Source: Lamellibrachia satsuma
Taxonomy: Eukaryota; Annelida; Polychaeta; Sabellida; Siboglinidae
Assembly (NCBI GenBank): GCA_033239005.1
Contig: BSQZ01000069.1
Location: 200,001 to 264,000 of the forward strand
Length of the DNA stretch: 64,000 nt
Direction of reading: 5' to 3'
Shown in pieces: positions 25,162-58,450 of the stretch; the stretch's first letter is position 1; each line of letters starts with the position of its first letter. The translations under genes and the position numbers were made by a program. The notes under the pieces were generated by a model that worked only from the letters and a program-made list of their open reading frames with translations, did no database searches and had not been told where the DNA came from.

Positions 25162-25495
25162 GGTTGTAAGGTAAAGGTAAAGTCATCCCCCAGGCATTAC
25201 GCCTTAGGAAGCCACGAAGGCTTATATGGCCAGTGCTTAAACCTGGTTTCTGTAGTGCGAAGCAACTTAGAGTGTAGTTATACTGACTCTCCTGGACGGG
25301 ACACTAGTCCATCGCAGCTACCTTCCAAACAGTGTTTGTACTCATTTGCAGCTGAGTAGACTGAGGCAAAGTAGGGTAAACGAAATTGCCTAAGCTTCGA
25401 AAACGAACCGTGCCCAGTGTGGGTCTTGAACTCACAACCCTCGAATTTAGAGTCCAACACCTTAACCACTAGACCACTAGACCACGGCTGCCCCC
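25162..25495 (-). mobile_element. tRNA-derived SINE with 13-bp target duplication
   Basis: Read on the minus strand it begins with a tRNA-like head: A box TGGTCTAGTGGTTAAGGTG and B box region GTGAGTTCAAGACCC. A conserved central part follows (GCGATGGACTAGTGTCCCGT). It ends in a short GGTAAA/TTTACC tail. It is flanked by TGGCTGTGGTTGT on both sides (25149-25161 and 25496-25508). This is a complete SINE insertion; the copy at 9885-10070 shares its middle. Confidence 0.88.
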
Positions 25496-25539
25496 TGGCT
25501 GTGGTTGTATAATATGTATAATGATGTTTCTGACTGCAT

Positions 25540-25972
25540 AGTTGGTTGTGCAACGTGTATGTGTTTGTGTAGCGTGTATATGTTGTGTAGGGAGTATGTG
25601 TTGTGTGACGTATATGTAATGTGTGGCGTGTATGTATTGTTTGGCGTGTATGTATTGTGTGACGTGTATGTGTTGTGTGATGTGTATGTGTTGTGTGACG
25701 TGTATGTATTGTGTGGCGTGTTTGTGTTGTGTGATGTGTGATGTGCATGTGTTGTGTGACGTGTACGTGTTGTGTGGCGTGTATGTATTGTGTGAAGTGT
25801 ATATGTTGTGCAACGTGTATGTGTTGTGCAACTTGTATATGTTGTGTAGCGTTATGTGTTGTGTAGCGTTATGTGTTGTGTTACGTGTATGTGTTGTGTA
25901 TCGTGTATGTGTTGTGTATCGTGTATGTGTTGTGTAGCATGTATGTGTTGTGTGTATGTGTTGAGTAGCTTG
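25540..25972. repeat. Degenerate GTGTATGTGTTGTGTGAC minisatellite
   Basis: About 24 loosely conserved units of roughly 18 bp. The cysteine-rich and T-H-rich frames over it are artefacts. Confidence 0.9.
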
Positions 25973-26183
25973 TGCATTACCGTGTGCATCTTGCCATCAA
26001 CCCTTTTGTCCTCGCTTATTGTCCTCAATTCGTCTGTGTATTGTTTCATATTGATATTATAAATCTACTTGTGCCTGCATGGCCCATTAGTATTCCCGGG
26101 AATTCCGTCGCAATAGAAGTTCTAATCATCGAGTTGTATTATGAAATGTGTCTGTTCATTACAGAACTGTCAGCTGAGTCGCG

Positions 26184-48532
<22,349 letters not shown>

Positions 48533-48639
48533 CACATGGTACGTTATCCAATCCATATATATTCAATAGTTTCGTTGCATCGAATGTAACCTAATCCAAA
48601 ATAAGTTCGTGTTGTGTTGACGTGTCTGACTGTCTGTAT

Positions 48640-48960
48640 TGAAATGTGTGGCTGTCAGTGTTGAAGTGTCTGGCGGTCAGTGTTGAAGTGTCTGGCTGTC
48701 GGTGTTGAAGTGTCCGGCTGTCAGTGTTTAAATGTCTGGCTGTTAGTGTTGAAACGTCTGGCTTTTAATGTTGAAGTATCCGATTGTCAGTGTTGAAGTG
48801 TTGGGCTATCAGTGTTGAAATGTCTGTCTGTAAATATTGAAGTGTCCGGCTGTTGGTATTGAAGTGTCTGGCTGTCAGTTTCTGGCTGTCTGTGTTGAAG
48901 TGTCCGACTGTCAGTGTTGAAATGTCTGGCTGTCAGTGTTGAAGTGTATGTTGTCAGTTT
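48640..48960. repeat. 22-bp minisatellite, about 14 copies
   Basis: TGTCTGGCTGTCAGTGTTGA units with frequent substitutions, starting about 110 bp after the GT49 stop, probably in or near its 3' untranslated region. Confidence 0.92.
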
Positions 48961-48977
48961 TGAAATGTCCCGCTGTA

Positions 48978-49050
48978 CCTCTCCGTCCCTCCGTCCCCCC
49001 TCCCTCCCTCCCTCTCCCCCTCCACTTCCCTCCCTCCCTCCCTCCTGGAC
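48978..49050. repeat. CCCT-rich tract
   Basis: (CCCTC)n low-complexity sequence. Confidence 0.85.
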
Positions 49051-49343
49051 CCCAACATAATGTGAGGCTGGAGGTTCAGACAGCTACCGCGCAACCCTGA
49101 TAAGTGGGAAGTTGGCCCTAAAAGTGTTTGAAAGTTGGCTTCAAAACAGGTGGGAGATGGGAGGTTGAGACGTTTGCTACACCCCATCACTGTTGGAAAC
49201 AAACTAACCTTTAACTGCGTGGCTTCATTGTAGACGGCGTTACGATTCGAGCACAAACTGCGGCCTCTCCTCGGCCACACGCCTGGCAGGGTCGGGCAGA
49301 CGTCGGTCCCAGCCACGGCACAGCGCGATGGCCAATAACCAGG

Positions 49344-49715
49344 CTACGGGAGAACGTAACAATACGTGCTGCATCTTACAGCAGCGCATCGGTCTCCATC
49401 GTCACAGGGGTCAAGGACGACTGTTTTCCTCTCTCGCTTCGTTGTGAAGACTACGGACTTTGAGAGTATTCTGCTCTCCTCTTTGCCGTGAAGATGACTG
49501 ACATTTAGATCGCCGGCATTCATGTCATGAGATAGTGACATGTCAATCAGCCGTAAGAAAAACACGTTTGGAGTGACAGTCTTGGTATTACCCAGTGTGT
49601 CATCTACGTCACAACTAATTGTTGTCAAACGGGTTCCAGTTGTTTGAGCGTCTGGCGCTTTCACGAGACAGGACTTACGTTGGTGACACCAAACGTGTAT
49701 TGCAGTCATTGTCAC
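49344..49715 (-). CDS. Unrecognised open frame
   Basis: A 123-codon minus-strand frame of normal, non-repetitive composition (for example MTMTAIHVWCHQRKSC near its start and VLDPCDDGDRCAAVRC near its end). I recognise no family. It may be an exon or a relic in the same cluster as the frames up to 50484. Confidence 0.3.
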   Translation of the reverse strand: MTMTAIHVWCHQRKSCLVKAPDAQTTGTRLTTISCDVDDTLGNTKTVTPNVFFLRLIDMSLSHDMNAGDLNVSHLHGKEESRILSKSVVFTTKRERKTVVLDPCDDGDRCAAVRCSTYCYVLP

Positions 49716-49764
49716 AGCAACGTTAAGTTACACATAATGTCATTTCAATATCTATGTTATTTAT

Positions 49765-50195
49765 TTACAGTTGCCATATGATTAGTGCAATAGAGTTTGT
49801 CACGGAATAATACGTACGTACAATTTGTGCAATCATCTTGCCATCGCAATTTCTCTCAATCATTGGTCCAAGGAAACCAAGTGTTTCACCATCTCTGTTT
49901 TCGTCTTCTACTGTAAATTCATCAAGCTCTATAAGGGTATTGTTGGAAGTACGTATATTTATTGTTGTCGGCATAATACCAGAACACACATTTAACAAAC
50001 TGATTTCCAGACTCACAACTCGTTCAATTGTAGAATAACATCGATAACAGTGTTACATTCAGACATATATGTTTTAGTAACCGTGTATGTGGACAATTCG
50101 TCACTAAACCAAACTCTTAATGTTGGCCGTTTCTTGACAACAATTGGTGTTGCAGTCTGTCGAGTTTTCGTTCGTCGCTTGATGCATCGACACAA
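49765..50195 (-). pseudogene. Unrecognised coding-like region in two overlapping frames
   Basis: A frame from 50195 to 50013 and another from 50016 to 49765 overlap by a few bases. Together they look like one reading frame broken by a single frameshift near 50040. Composition is protein-like, with mixed charged and hydrophobic residues and a segment TLIELDEFTVEDENRDGE. Function unknown. Confidence 0.35.
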
Positions 50196-50241
50196 GAGTG
50201 TCTGAGCAGTTACACGACGTAACCGATTTCAGTGCTTTTAT

Positions 50242-50484
50242 TTGTCAAGAAGTAACTATGTTCAGCCAGCAAGGTTGAAACGTTTGAAAAGTCGCATATC
50301 TGCCAGTGAGATGTTGCAGTATGAAGCGGATATGAAGACGCGTGGTTACTTTGGTGGTTATATCATTGAAACACCGGTTGGCGCATTGGTATTTTACGAA
50401 AAGTGCCCATTTTGTAAGCGCGCTTGCGACATGTTAAATAGATGGGGTCGTAACTTTGATGAGACTTGCCCATCAAGTTGTTGA
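50242..50484 (+). CDS. Unrecognised open frame, divergent to 50195
   Basis: 80 codons ending in TGA, with RLKRLKSRISASEML, RGYFGGYIIETPVG and a cysteine pair CPFCKRACDM. It is arranged head-to-head with the minus-strand frame that begins at 50195, leaving under 50 bp between them. No family recognised. Confidence 0.35.
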   Translation: MSRSNYVQPARLKRLKSRISASEMLQYEADMKTRGYFGGYIIETPVGALVFYEKCPFCKRACDMLNRWGRNFDETCPSSC

Positions 50485-50679
50485 CACAGTGCCAGTGGAT
50501 GTCATAAAGTTTTAGACATTGTTATGGTCTCGTGGTCACCAACGGGAAAATCCACTGTGGTCTGATCCCATAAACAGTCGGTACAGCGGGTTCCGCTGTA
50601 TTAAAGATGTTTGGGCAATTTAGCATCCTTTATTACTGTCCTATAACTGCGGAAAATGCCATGCCTTAGCAATACTTAA

Positions 50680-50845
50680 AATATTTATGATCATCACAGA
50701 ATCCGTCGCATTGTCCGTATACGTCTACACGCAGTACTTGCTAGAATGAACTTGTTACGTCATACGGCTGATGGGTCAAACACTGTGATTGGCCTTCGCA
50801 AACACAGTGTTCTTTCTTTCGCACCCCACGCCATCGACGATGATA
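50680..50845 (+). other. Possible coding relic
   Basis: The frame contains YDHHRIRRIVRIRLHAVLAR and NTVIGLRKHSVLSFAPHAI, about 55 codons without a start in context. It may belong to the same decayed unit as 49.3-50.5 kb. Confidence 0.25.
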
Positions 50846-52172
50846 TAAGTAACATATATATTTATATACGACCAAGTACAAAAACGCTAATCCAATTGTA
50901 TTACTGAAACGTGTGTACAGTATCCTGGATGCGCATGATCAAAAAGTACTATTATCGAATTGACAGAATATGATGAAGATATGCAGTATATCACATTTAC
51001 AAGACCGTGTCACGACTACGTAGGATATGTATATATATAGGTACATAAAATAGTTGATATGCGGAATCATGATTTATGCTACGTTTGCCATTATATCTGT
51101 CAACGATTCACACTGTATCGGTTGTTTTTGGAACGGTTAACATTGTGTCACGTGTTACATTACGTACGACAGTTCGCTACGCCACCCCACAGACGGAACA
51201 TCGTAATAACATTTTACGTTTCATCGATTGTACTACACATTTAATTATATACAAAAACAAAACGACTTATATAGGGCCAACATTGTATCATTCTAGTCCA
51301 ATTAGCATTGACCCATAAGCCATTGCGACACTTCCGCTACATGCTTTTGTCTCATTGTAAGAAAACTTAACCATTCTGTCGTCATGTAATTGACACTCTG
51401 AACAGTTCATAAAGGACAATGTTAAAGTAAGAAATCAGCGAAGCGTCACTGGCATAACCCTCTGCCAAAACGGAATTTATATGAGTCCAGCCGAGCGCAC
51501 GAAATGGCCGAATTCAACTAAAATCAATATATCACCACAGAACGTGTTCTAAAAGTGAGAGATTCCGCTTATTTCTCCGAATGACCGAAGGCTGACATGT
51601 TAACCAGCGCGACCGATAAGCGTGTCGCAGTTCTACGAAATCGGGGTAACCGGGACTACAAATGACGTAATAAAGGAGGCCGACATACACAGAACCAACG
51701 CAGTATCAAACAAACATGTTATGTTTCCACAAAGAAGACACGTTTTGTAAACAAAGGCCAACATATGTTACATAAGTTAAGTTTGGACGCAAACAGGAAG
51801 GCCAGATCCTAATCGCAAGTATATGAATAAGTGTATACAAATATATTTCCATTTGGCAAGCGAATATTGCCAGATTACCACTCATGACGTAGGGTTATCT
51901 AACAGTATGGCACAGCCCATGAAGTTAAGATGATGTGTGTTCAACAGGGTTTTCCTAGTAAACCTCCGGTGTGATTGATTTGATGTGTAACTGGACCCAG
52001 ACACGTACATGCGTGCCAGACACGTACATGCGTGCCAGAAAAAGAATTAACTCAACAATTCGATAACATGTATATGTGGTCAAATATATTTGTGTTAAAA
52101 TGCAAGTACATGTACCTAGGCACATTCGAGCGAATAAAAACGCGCGCAGAACATACACAGATGCGACGTCTA
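50846..52172. other. Intergenic, nothing recognised
   Basis: Short open frames only. It would contain the 3' flank of the minus-strand gene ending at 52173. Confidence 0.4.
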
Positions 52173-52644
52173 TCATTGACTCGGGTAAGTCCCGTAGTAC
52201 GTCGGGTACTCGTAGTACGGTACCCCGTAATCAGTCTGTTCACCATTCGTACCACTCGTGTACTGCCTGCTGACAAGACTCTGCTGGTTGCTGTTGCTGC
52301 TGCTGTTGCTGGAATATCCGTTGCCAGGTAGTTGCCACGGCGACCCGCAGGCCGGTGGCCATTGATGATAATCGACTGGTTGCCAAGGGACCTGGTACTG
52401 CGGTGCTGTGTCGACGGGAGGGCCCCGGTGATACGACGAGTGCCAAGGGTGCATCTGAATGGAGTTCCGCCACGGCTTCTCCTGGTCTGGCGAATGTATC
52501 GTGTTGTGGCGGTACACACCCCGACTCTGGGGGTAATCACACCGTTGTCGCCGCGACACTCGACTCACCCGGTCACGTGACCGCAGCGTCGTTTCTTGGC
52601 TGGCTGGCGACGTCTTTGTGTCAATGTCGGTGCTGCTGATGTTG
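52173..52644 (-). CDS. Probable terminal exon of an unknown minus-strand gene
   Basis: On the minus strand a TTCTAAC branch-point-like string and TGTTCTCTGTCGACAG precede an open exon of about 156 codons ending in TGA (52173-52175). The product is rich in Ser, Arg, Tyr, Pro and Gln. It starts NISSTDIDTKTSPASQET, has W-x-S-S-Y-H-R-G and Q-Y-Q-V-P-W-Q-P segments, a short S/N/Q tract (SSNSSSNSNQQ) and a tyrosine-rich end (YYEYPTYYGTYPSQ). This resembles a disordered cytoplasmic tail or a low-complexity RNA-binding tail. No family is recognised and no upstream exon was found in the window. Confidence 0.55.
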
Positions 52645-52878
52645 CTGTCGACAGAGAACAGATGAACATTGTTAGAAAGCAGCATTGGAAATATTCTGGT
52701 AGATCAACGAAAACAACATTGATTTCAAATAAATGCATAAACTTCTATGAAATTGCACTTTATTAGATCCATGGTGATAATAACAGCAGAAAAAACTAGT
52801 TAACTTATTAATATAATTGAGAAAGGCATTTCCAGTATAACCTAACTGATTTCTTATACATATGCATACAATGCAAAC

Positions 52879-52881
<3 letters not shown>

Positions 52882-52945
<64 letters not shown>
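52882..52945. repeat. TA microsatellite
   Basis: Pure (TA)n of about 60 bp. Confidence 0.97.
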
Positions 52946-52949
<4 letters not shown>

Positions 52950-52955
<6 letters not shown>

Positions 52956-54480
52956 CCCATGGTATATCTGGGATCTGGCAAACAGGGGAGACCAACAGGG
53001 CATTTTTTAACATACAAAGTGGGGGGGCATTGCCCCCCCAGCCCTTTCATTTGCCCCCCCAGTCAAACCAACTTGACCCCCAATGCGTGCCCCCATTCTC
53101 CTTAACCAGCCCCTTTTATTAATGTAGGTCATAATTTGTATTCTTTTTGTTAGTGTGATTTAGTTAATTTTCAATGGTGTCAAAATCAAGAAAGTACCAA
53201 AGTTAAAGAAGAGCAATATGTCTACAAAAGATCAATTTATTGATATGGCTCAGAGGGAAATCTTACATTTTCAAAAAAGGCTTTATATTTCCTGTTCCAT
53301 AACTAGATGCCAGGTTACTATTTTCATGTTACCATTTTCATGTTTGATGCGTCTCGAATGGTGAGGTTTACTTTCGACTCGAAAGTCGAAGAATAATGGC
53401 AATATCATAGACATAGGCAGTAGTACCCGAGTTATGGTGTGTTTATGTTAATGCATGCGACAGGAAGTGAGGAATGTAATAGCATCATAGCAATAACAGT
53501 GACGTATTGCCGAATGGCTTCTTCATACAGTTCATGCGAAGAACTGAAAACGTGCTATGGCATAGCCATACCATAGCCATAGAAGTGTTTACTTATGACG
53601 TCAGTGTTCCGGTGCTAGAATAGCTAATGATTATGTATATGTAAATATGTGTACCTGCATGTTACTGTTTGTTTAAATTGTGTATAACTCAACAAGACCC
53701 GCCATCACATTTTACACAATTGAGCCGCGTGCAATCCAGTTCTTTACAGTGATGTTGAAATAGCTGTTAACATAAACCGGTGTCCTGGCCGCGAAATTGC
53801 GAAACGTACCAGGCGAGACTAAACCACGCCCATTCGCTATTACCATTGGTCGAGAACGAGCGGGCGGGGATTAACGATGTATCAACAACCTTTAAATCGA
53901 CTGTTTTTTTCTTCAAATAATAAATAAACCTGGCAAAGTGTGTGTAGTGTCCAACGAATGCAATTGGAAACGTTTAACAAATATCACAAAATAATCACAT
54001 TTTAATAATGATCCCTCTTGTAGGTAAGATGATATAAACATCACAACAGCCATAAACCTGTCAGGGTAGATTTTTATTGAGGCAGTAACCTAGCCAATTC
54101 ATTCTCCGCATCTTTGAAAAATCGAAATGTTAAGCATGGTAACTCAGAAGCATATTGTATACATACCAAACAAATAATTTTTTTAATGTATGAGTAGTTG
54201 ATAGTGGTCTATATGCGAGATGGAAAGTTGGCGGTCAGCATGGACTTCAACTTTGGAAAATTGTTACTCAAAAGTTGGTGGTCCACATATTAACATAAAA
54301 AATGTACTCAACATTTGCACGTGTAAGTTTTGGAAGTACGCCTTATGCCTATATCTTCAGTATATTTATGTCTAGAGTCTAGAGCATGTCGCCGCTCGCA
54401 TTGTAATTCCACTATAAAAGTGTTTCAAATAGACATGCTTTTCCTGGGTTAGTTATTACATTTAACCATCTAACTTGTCC
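52950..54480. other. Intergenic; C/G-run sequence at 53020-53100
   Basis: GGGGGGGCATTGCCCCCCC at about 53021 forms a perfect inverted repeat. Near 53850-53875 there is an inverted CCAAT box and GGGCGGGG, but no transcript start can be shown. Confidence 0.35.
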
Positions 54481-54500
54481 AGGTCGATATCCTGCCAGTC

Positions 54501-55927
54501 ATGCCTAAGAGAGACAGAAAAGCAAAACGAAAACAAGAAGGGCTACAGAAATCTGCCGCAAAATGTCAACGCCTAGACACAATTTTTCGACGCAGCCTCA
54601 ATGACTCATTGCCAGAAATACCCACAATGCCGCCAGGGAACTATGATCCGTCCGCTGCCATCACACCTGATGACACTCCCAAAGACAAAGGTGTACCACC
54701 AGTCATAGAGATTCTGCCTTCGTCGTGCTCTCGCTCGAGTACCAGTTCATCAAGCAGCCATGATCCGTTCACTGCCATCACATCTGATGACACTCCCAAA
54801 GATAAAAGTGTACCACCAGTCACAGAGATACTGCCTTCGTCGTGTTCTCGCCCGATAGCCAGTTCATCAAGCAGCCATGATCCGGGACAAACTACTATAA
54901 GCAGATGCTGGATGTCATATACGAACTAGAGAAAGTGCGTCTGTCTCAAATGTTCAACCGATGCACAGTCTTCAGTGTGCAGATTGATGGCAGCTGTGAC
55001 AGGCAAATGTTGGACCACAAGTTTGTAAGTGGACGGATGGCTAACAGTGATGGTAGTGTAACGAGTGTGTTCAACGTCATGCATTCCCCAGAGAAGAACG
55101 GCGCCCCTGGACTACTGGAAACGGTGAACAAAGCTTTGGTTCTGACCGGAGGTAAAGACACGAAGCTCGTCGGTGTCACCACTGACGGCGAATCGGCAAA
55201 CACTGGCAGACATGGTGGGTTATGGCGTTTGCTTGCTGACCAAGTGCAGAGAGGTCTGGCAACTTTCTGGTGTGCTGCTCACCGGTAGGTCTTAGCCATT
55301 GAGCTGGGCATCTGGAAGTCTAATCTACTGGGGCTCGTACGATTCTTCCGGACGCCGAGAAAGATGAAGATGTTGTCAGCGCAAGCCGGGAATGTCAGAC
55401 AGTTCCCCCGGCACCACGATGTCAGGTTCGCCCAGCACGAGCTGCAGCTGGTGCATGCTGTGCTACCAGACTGCATTAAGGTGTGGGAACAGATGCAAGC
55501 ACCTGAAAGTACCAGCAACAGAAAGGAGAAGGCTGAAGCCAAAGGGTTTCTGAGAATTTGGAACCACCAACAGAAGTGGATAACCTCACTGGTGGGCGAC
55601 ATCCTGGAGATATTTGAAACACTCCAGAAGAAGTTGCAAAGGAGTGATTTGTTCATCAGCGATCTTCTCACTGTGACTGGCGCTGCCGTCAAGAAGTTGA
55701 GATTGATGAGGGATGGACCATTCCCGGGAAGAAGAGAGTAGAAAGAGAGTTGCCCAACCGTGAGGACCTAACACAGCGAAAGTCGAACCACCAATTCGTT
55801 TGTACGAACCGCCGTAATGCACGAGCAATCAGACTGGAAGTCGTGCAAGCATCCCTCGAATACCTCTCTGAACGCATGCACCCGGAGCAGGAGGACGTCA
55901 TCGAAGACATGAAGGGGTTGGTGATAT
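54501..55927 (+). pseudogene. Decayed hAT-type transposase (ZNF862-like)
   Basis: The N-terminal frame 54501-54929 starts MPKRDRKAKRKQEGLQKSAA and contains a tandem duplication of about 39 codons (ITPDDTPKDKGVPPVIEILP and ITSDDTPKDKSVPPVTEILP). A shift leads into the frame 54905-55741 with YELEKVRLSQMF, VQIDGSCDRQMLDHKFVSGR and LVGVTTDGESANTGRHGG, then LATFWCAAHR. This D-G-S...T-D-G-E-S-A-N-T-G...W-C-x-x-H-R series is typical of the ZNF862/KIAA1586-like hAT transposase family. A TAG (55286-55288) interrupts it. The frame continues with FPRHHDVRFAQHELQLVHAV, then shifts again near 55745 and ends in MHPEQEDVIEDMKGLVISR. No terminal inverted repeats found. Confidence 0.8.
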
Positions 55928-56203
55928 CACGCAACCTGGGACCTCAGGGTGTTGATAGGTTTGTGGTAAACCGGGATGTTATAGGACCTAACACAGCGAA
56001 AGTCGAACCACCAATTCGTTTGTACGAACCGCCGTAATGCACGAGCAATCAGACTGGAAGTCGTGCAAGCATCCCTCGAATACCTCTCTGAACGCATGCA
56101 CCCGGAGCAGGAGGACGTCATCGAAGACATGAAGGGGTTGGTGATATCACGCAACCTGGGACCTCAGGGTGTTGATAGGTTTGTGGTAAACCGGGATGTT
56201 ATA
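55764..56203. repeat. 220-bp tandem duplication across a hAT/Penelope junction
   Basis: GGACCTAACACAGCGAAAGT starts at 55764 and 55984, and the copies are essentially identical. Each contains the last hAT part and then a short Penelope-like piece read on the minus strand (NIPVYHKPINTLRS). Confidence 0.93.
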
Positions 56204-56220
56204 GGACTTGAAAATCCTTG
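56148..56220 (-). mobile_element. Inverted Penelope-like fragment
   Basis: On the minus strand: EQVARIFKSYNIPVYHKPIN and TLRSQ, the stretch that in Penelope-like elements lies just before the linker to the GIY-YIG domain. It points the opposite way to the adjoining 56220-56604 fragment, so the two halves of the element are inverted relative to each other. Confidence 0.65.
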
Positions 56221-56604
56221 CTACTTGTTCTGATGGTACACCCAAAAGACAGAACAGCAAAGGCAGCAAAGTGTGGGGTAGTATATGACATACAATGCCC
56301 AGAATGTGACCAACACTATATAGGAGAAACAGCCAGAACACTTGGCACAAGAATCAAAGAACATCTATCTTGTCGCCAACCCCTATCAGCTATAAGTGAA
56401 CACAAACTGAACACAGGTCATCAGTGCTCTATGAAGGACGTCAATATTCTAGACCACGAGGAGAAATGGCACAGGAGAAAAATAAAGGAGGAGATTAACA
56501 TCCACAGAAACAAACCTACGCTGAACCGAGACATCGGCCAGGAGCTCCCACCAGTCCTACTCCAGCTTGTGTCACATGACATTGGTCATGTGACACATCC
56601 GTAA
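56220..56604 (+). mobile_element. Penelope-like element GIY-YIG endonuclease fragment
   Basis: The frame reads HPKDRTAKAAKCGVVYDIQC then PECDQHYIGETARTLGTRIK, EHLSCRQPLSAI and SEHKLNTGHQ. GVVYDI and HYIGE are the GIY-YIG core, with R and H further on, as in the C-terminal endonuclease of Penelope-like retroelements. Only the 3' part is present; the reverse transcriptase is missing apart from the inverted piece. Confidence 0.88.
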
Positions 56605-56909
56605 CTTCAGTCTGCTGAAGAAGACTGCAAGATGCAGTCGAAATATCCAAAACAAACTGCAAGTTTCTTGAGAGGTAATTATGATTACTGTGTTACTATT
56701 TGTTTGACAAAACGGCATCATTGCATAAATTGATATATTATATTGTTTGTTAGAATAAATTATTTTTTTGGACACATATGAATCCAATTTTATTTACAAA
56801 ACCACCTCTATCACCATTTCTAAGATTATTTTGTTACCATGGTTACGGTCATGCAAATTGTATATGATGTCGCAAGTGACCTTTTTTCACATAAACATAA
56901 TACCATGGC

Positions 56910-58450
56910 AATGACGGAAAAACAACACGAGAAACTGCAAGTATGTGAGAATAACTGGGTGGGAAGAATTGTGGGAGTGAAAAGAATAGACAAGCGAAGA
57001 ATGGAGGAGCTGAGGGAGGAGGTTGGTGTGAGAGAGAGTTTCAGGAGGAAATTAGTGTGTGAGAGAGTTTCAGGAGGAAGTTGGTGTGTGAGTGTTTCAG
57101 GAGGAAGTTGGTGTGTGAGAGAGTTTCAGGAGGAAGTTGGTGTGAAAGAGAGTTTCAGGAGGAAGTTGGTGTGTGAGAGTGTTTCAGGAGGAAGTTGGTG
57201 TGTGAGAGAGTTTCAGGAGGAAGTTGGTGTGTGAGAGAGTTTCAGGAGGAAGTTGGTGTGTGAGAGAGTTTCAGGAGGAAGTTGGTGTGTGAGAGAGTTT
57301 CAGGAGGAAGTTGGTGTGTGAGAGAGTTTCAGGAGGAAGTTGGTGTGTGAGAGAGTTTCAGGAGGAAGTTGGTGTGTGAGTGTTTCAGGAGGAAGTTGGT
57401 GTGTGAGAGAGTTTCAGGAGGAAGTTGGTGTGTGAGAGAGTTTCAGGAGGAAGTTGGTGTGAGAGAGAGTTTCAAGAGGAAGTTGGTGTGTGAGAGAGTT
57501 TCAGGAGGAAGTTGGTGTGTGAGAGAATTTCAGGAGGACGTTGGTGTGTGAGAGAGTTTCAGGAGGAAGTTGGTGTGTGAGAGTGTTTCAGGAGGAAGTT
57601 GGTGTGTGACAGTGTTTCAGGAGGAAGTTGGTGTGTGAGAGAGTTTCAGGAGGAAGTTGGTGTGTGAGAGAGTTTCAGGAGGAAGTTGGTGTGTGAGAGA
57701 GTTTCAGGAGGAAGTTGGTGTGTGAGAGTGTTTCAGGAGGAAGTTGGTGTGTGAGAGTGTTTCAGGAGGAAGTTGGTGTGTGAGAGAGTTTGAGGAGGAA
57801 GTTGGTGTGTGAGTGTTTCAGGAGGACGTTGGTGTGTGAGAGAGTTTCAGGAGGAAGTTGGTGTGTGAGAGAGTTTCAGGAGGAAGTTGGTGTGTGAGAG
57901 AGTTTCAGGAGGAAGTTGGTGTGTGAGAGAGTTTCAGGAGGAAGTTGGTGTGTGAGAGAGTTTCAGGAGGAAGTTGGTGTGTGAGAGAGTTTCAGGAGGA
58001 AGTTGGTGTGTGAGAGAGTTTCAGGAGGAAGTTGGTGTGTGAGAGTGTTTCAGGAGGAAGTTGGTGCGTGAGAGAGTTTCAGGAGGAAGTTGGTGTGTGA
58101 GAGAGTTTCAGGAGGAAGTTAGTGAGGAGCCAGCTAAAGTGGACTGGACATGTGGAAAGAATGGAAGGGGAATGATTGACAAAGAGAGCAGATGTGCTCA
58201 GAGTGGAAGGAAGAAAGAGATAAGGAAGATCTAGAATGAGATAGGAGCATGAAGAGATTTGGTGGGAGAGGAGTGGTTTATACGTGCGAGGGATAGGGGG
58301 AGTGGAGACGAATGGTGGAGATGGCAGTGAAACAGGATCAGTAATGAAGAAGGGGAAAAAAATCAACAACCAGTATCGGTGCAAGTCTCACCCGGACTTC
58401 AGGGATAAAGAGGAGAGCACCAACAACAACAACAACAACAACACCGTAAA
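56910..58450 (+). mobile_element. Non-LTR retroelement 3' end, interrupted by a minisatellite grown from its own ORF
   Basis: 56931-57060 encodes EKLQVCENNWVGRIVGVKRI, then DKRRMEELREEVGVRESFRR. After the 29-bp array the same polypeptide resumes with RSQLKWTGHVERMEGE at 58118 onward and a decayed tail to 58400. It ends in an (AAC)n tract (58420-58443). V-C-E-N-N-W...G-V-K-R...R-K-L-V-x-S-x-L-x-W-x-G-H-V-E-R-M is the standard C-terminal region of one large group of invertebrate non-LTR reverse transcriptases. Confidence 0.82.
57010..58115 (+). repeat. 29-bp minisatellite, about 38 copies
   Basis: The unit TGTGAGAGAGTTTCAGGAGG plus AAGTTGGTG is derived from the retroelement codons for E-E-V-G-V-R-E-S-F-R-R-K-L-V. 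The founder copy is readable at 57010-57055. Confidence 0.96.

Noticed and set aside
48954..49316. 120-codon minus frame
   Set aside because: Partly over the CCCT-rich tract, no motif and no splice context.
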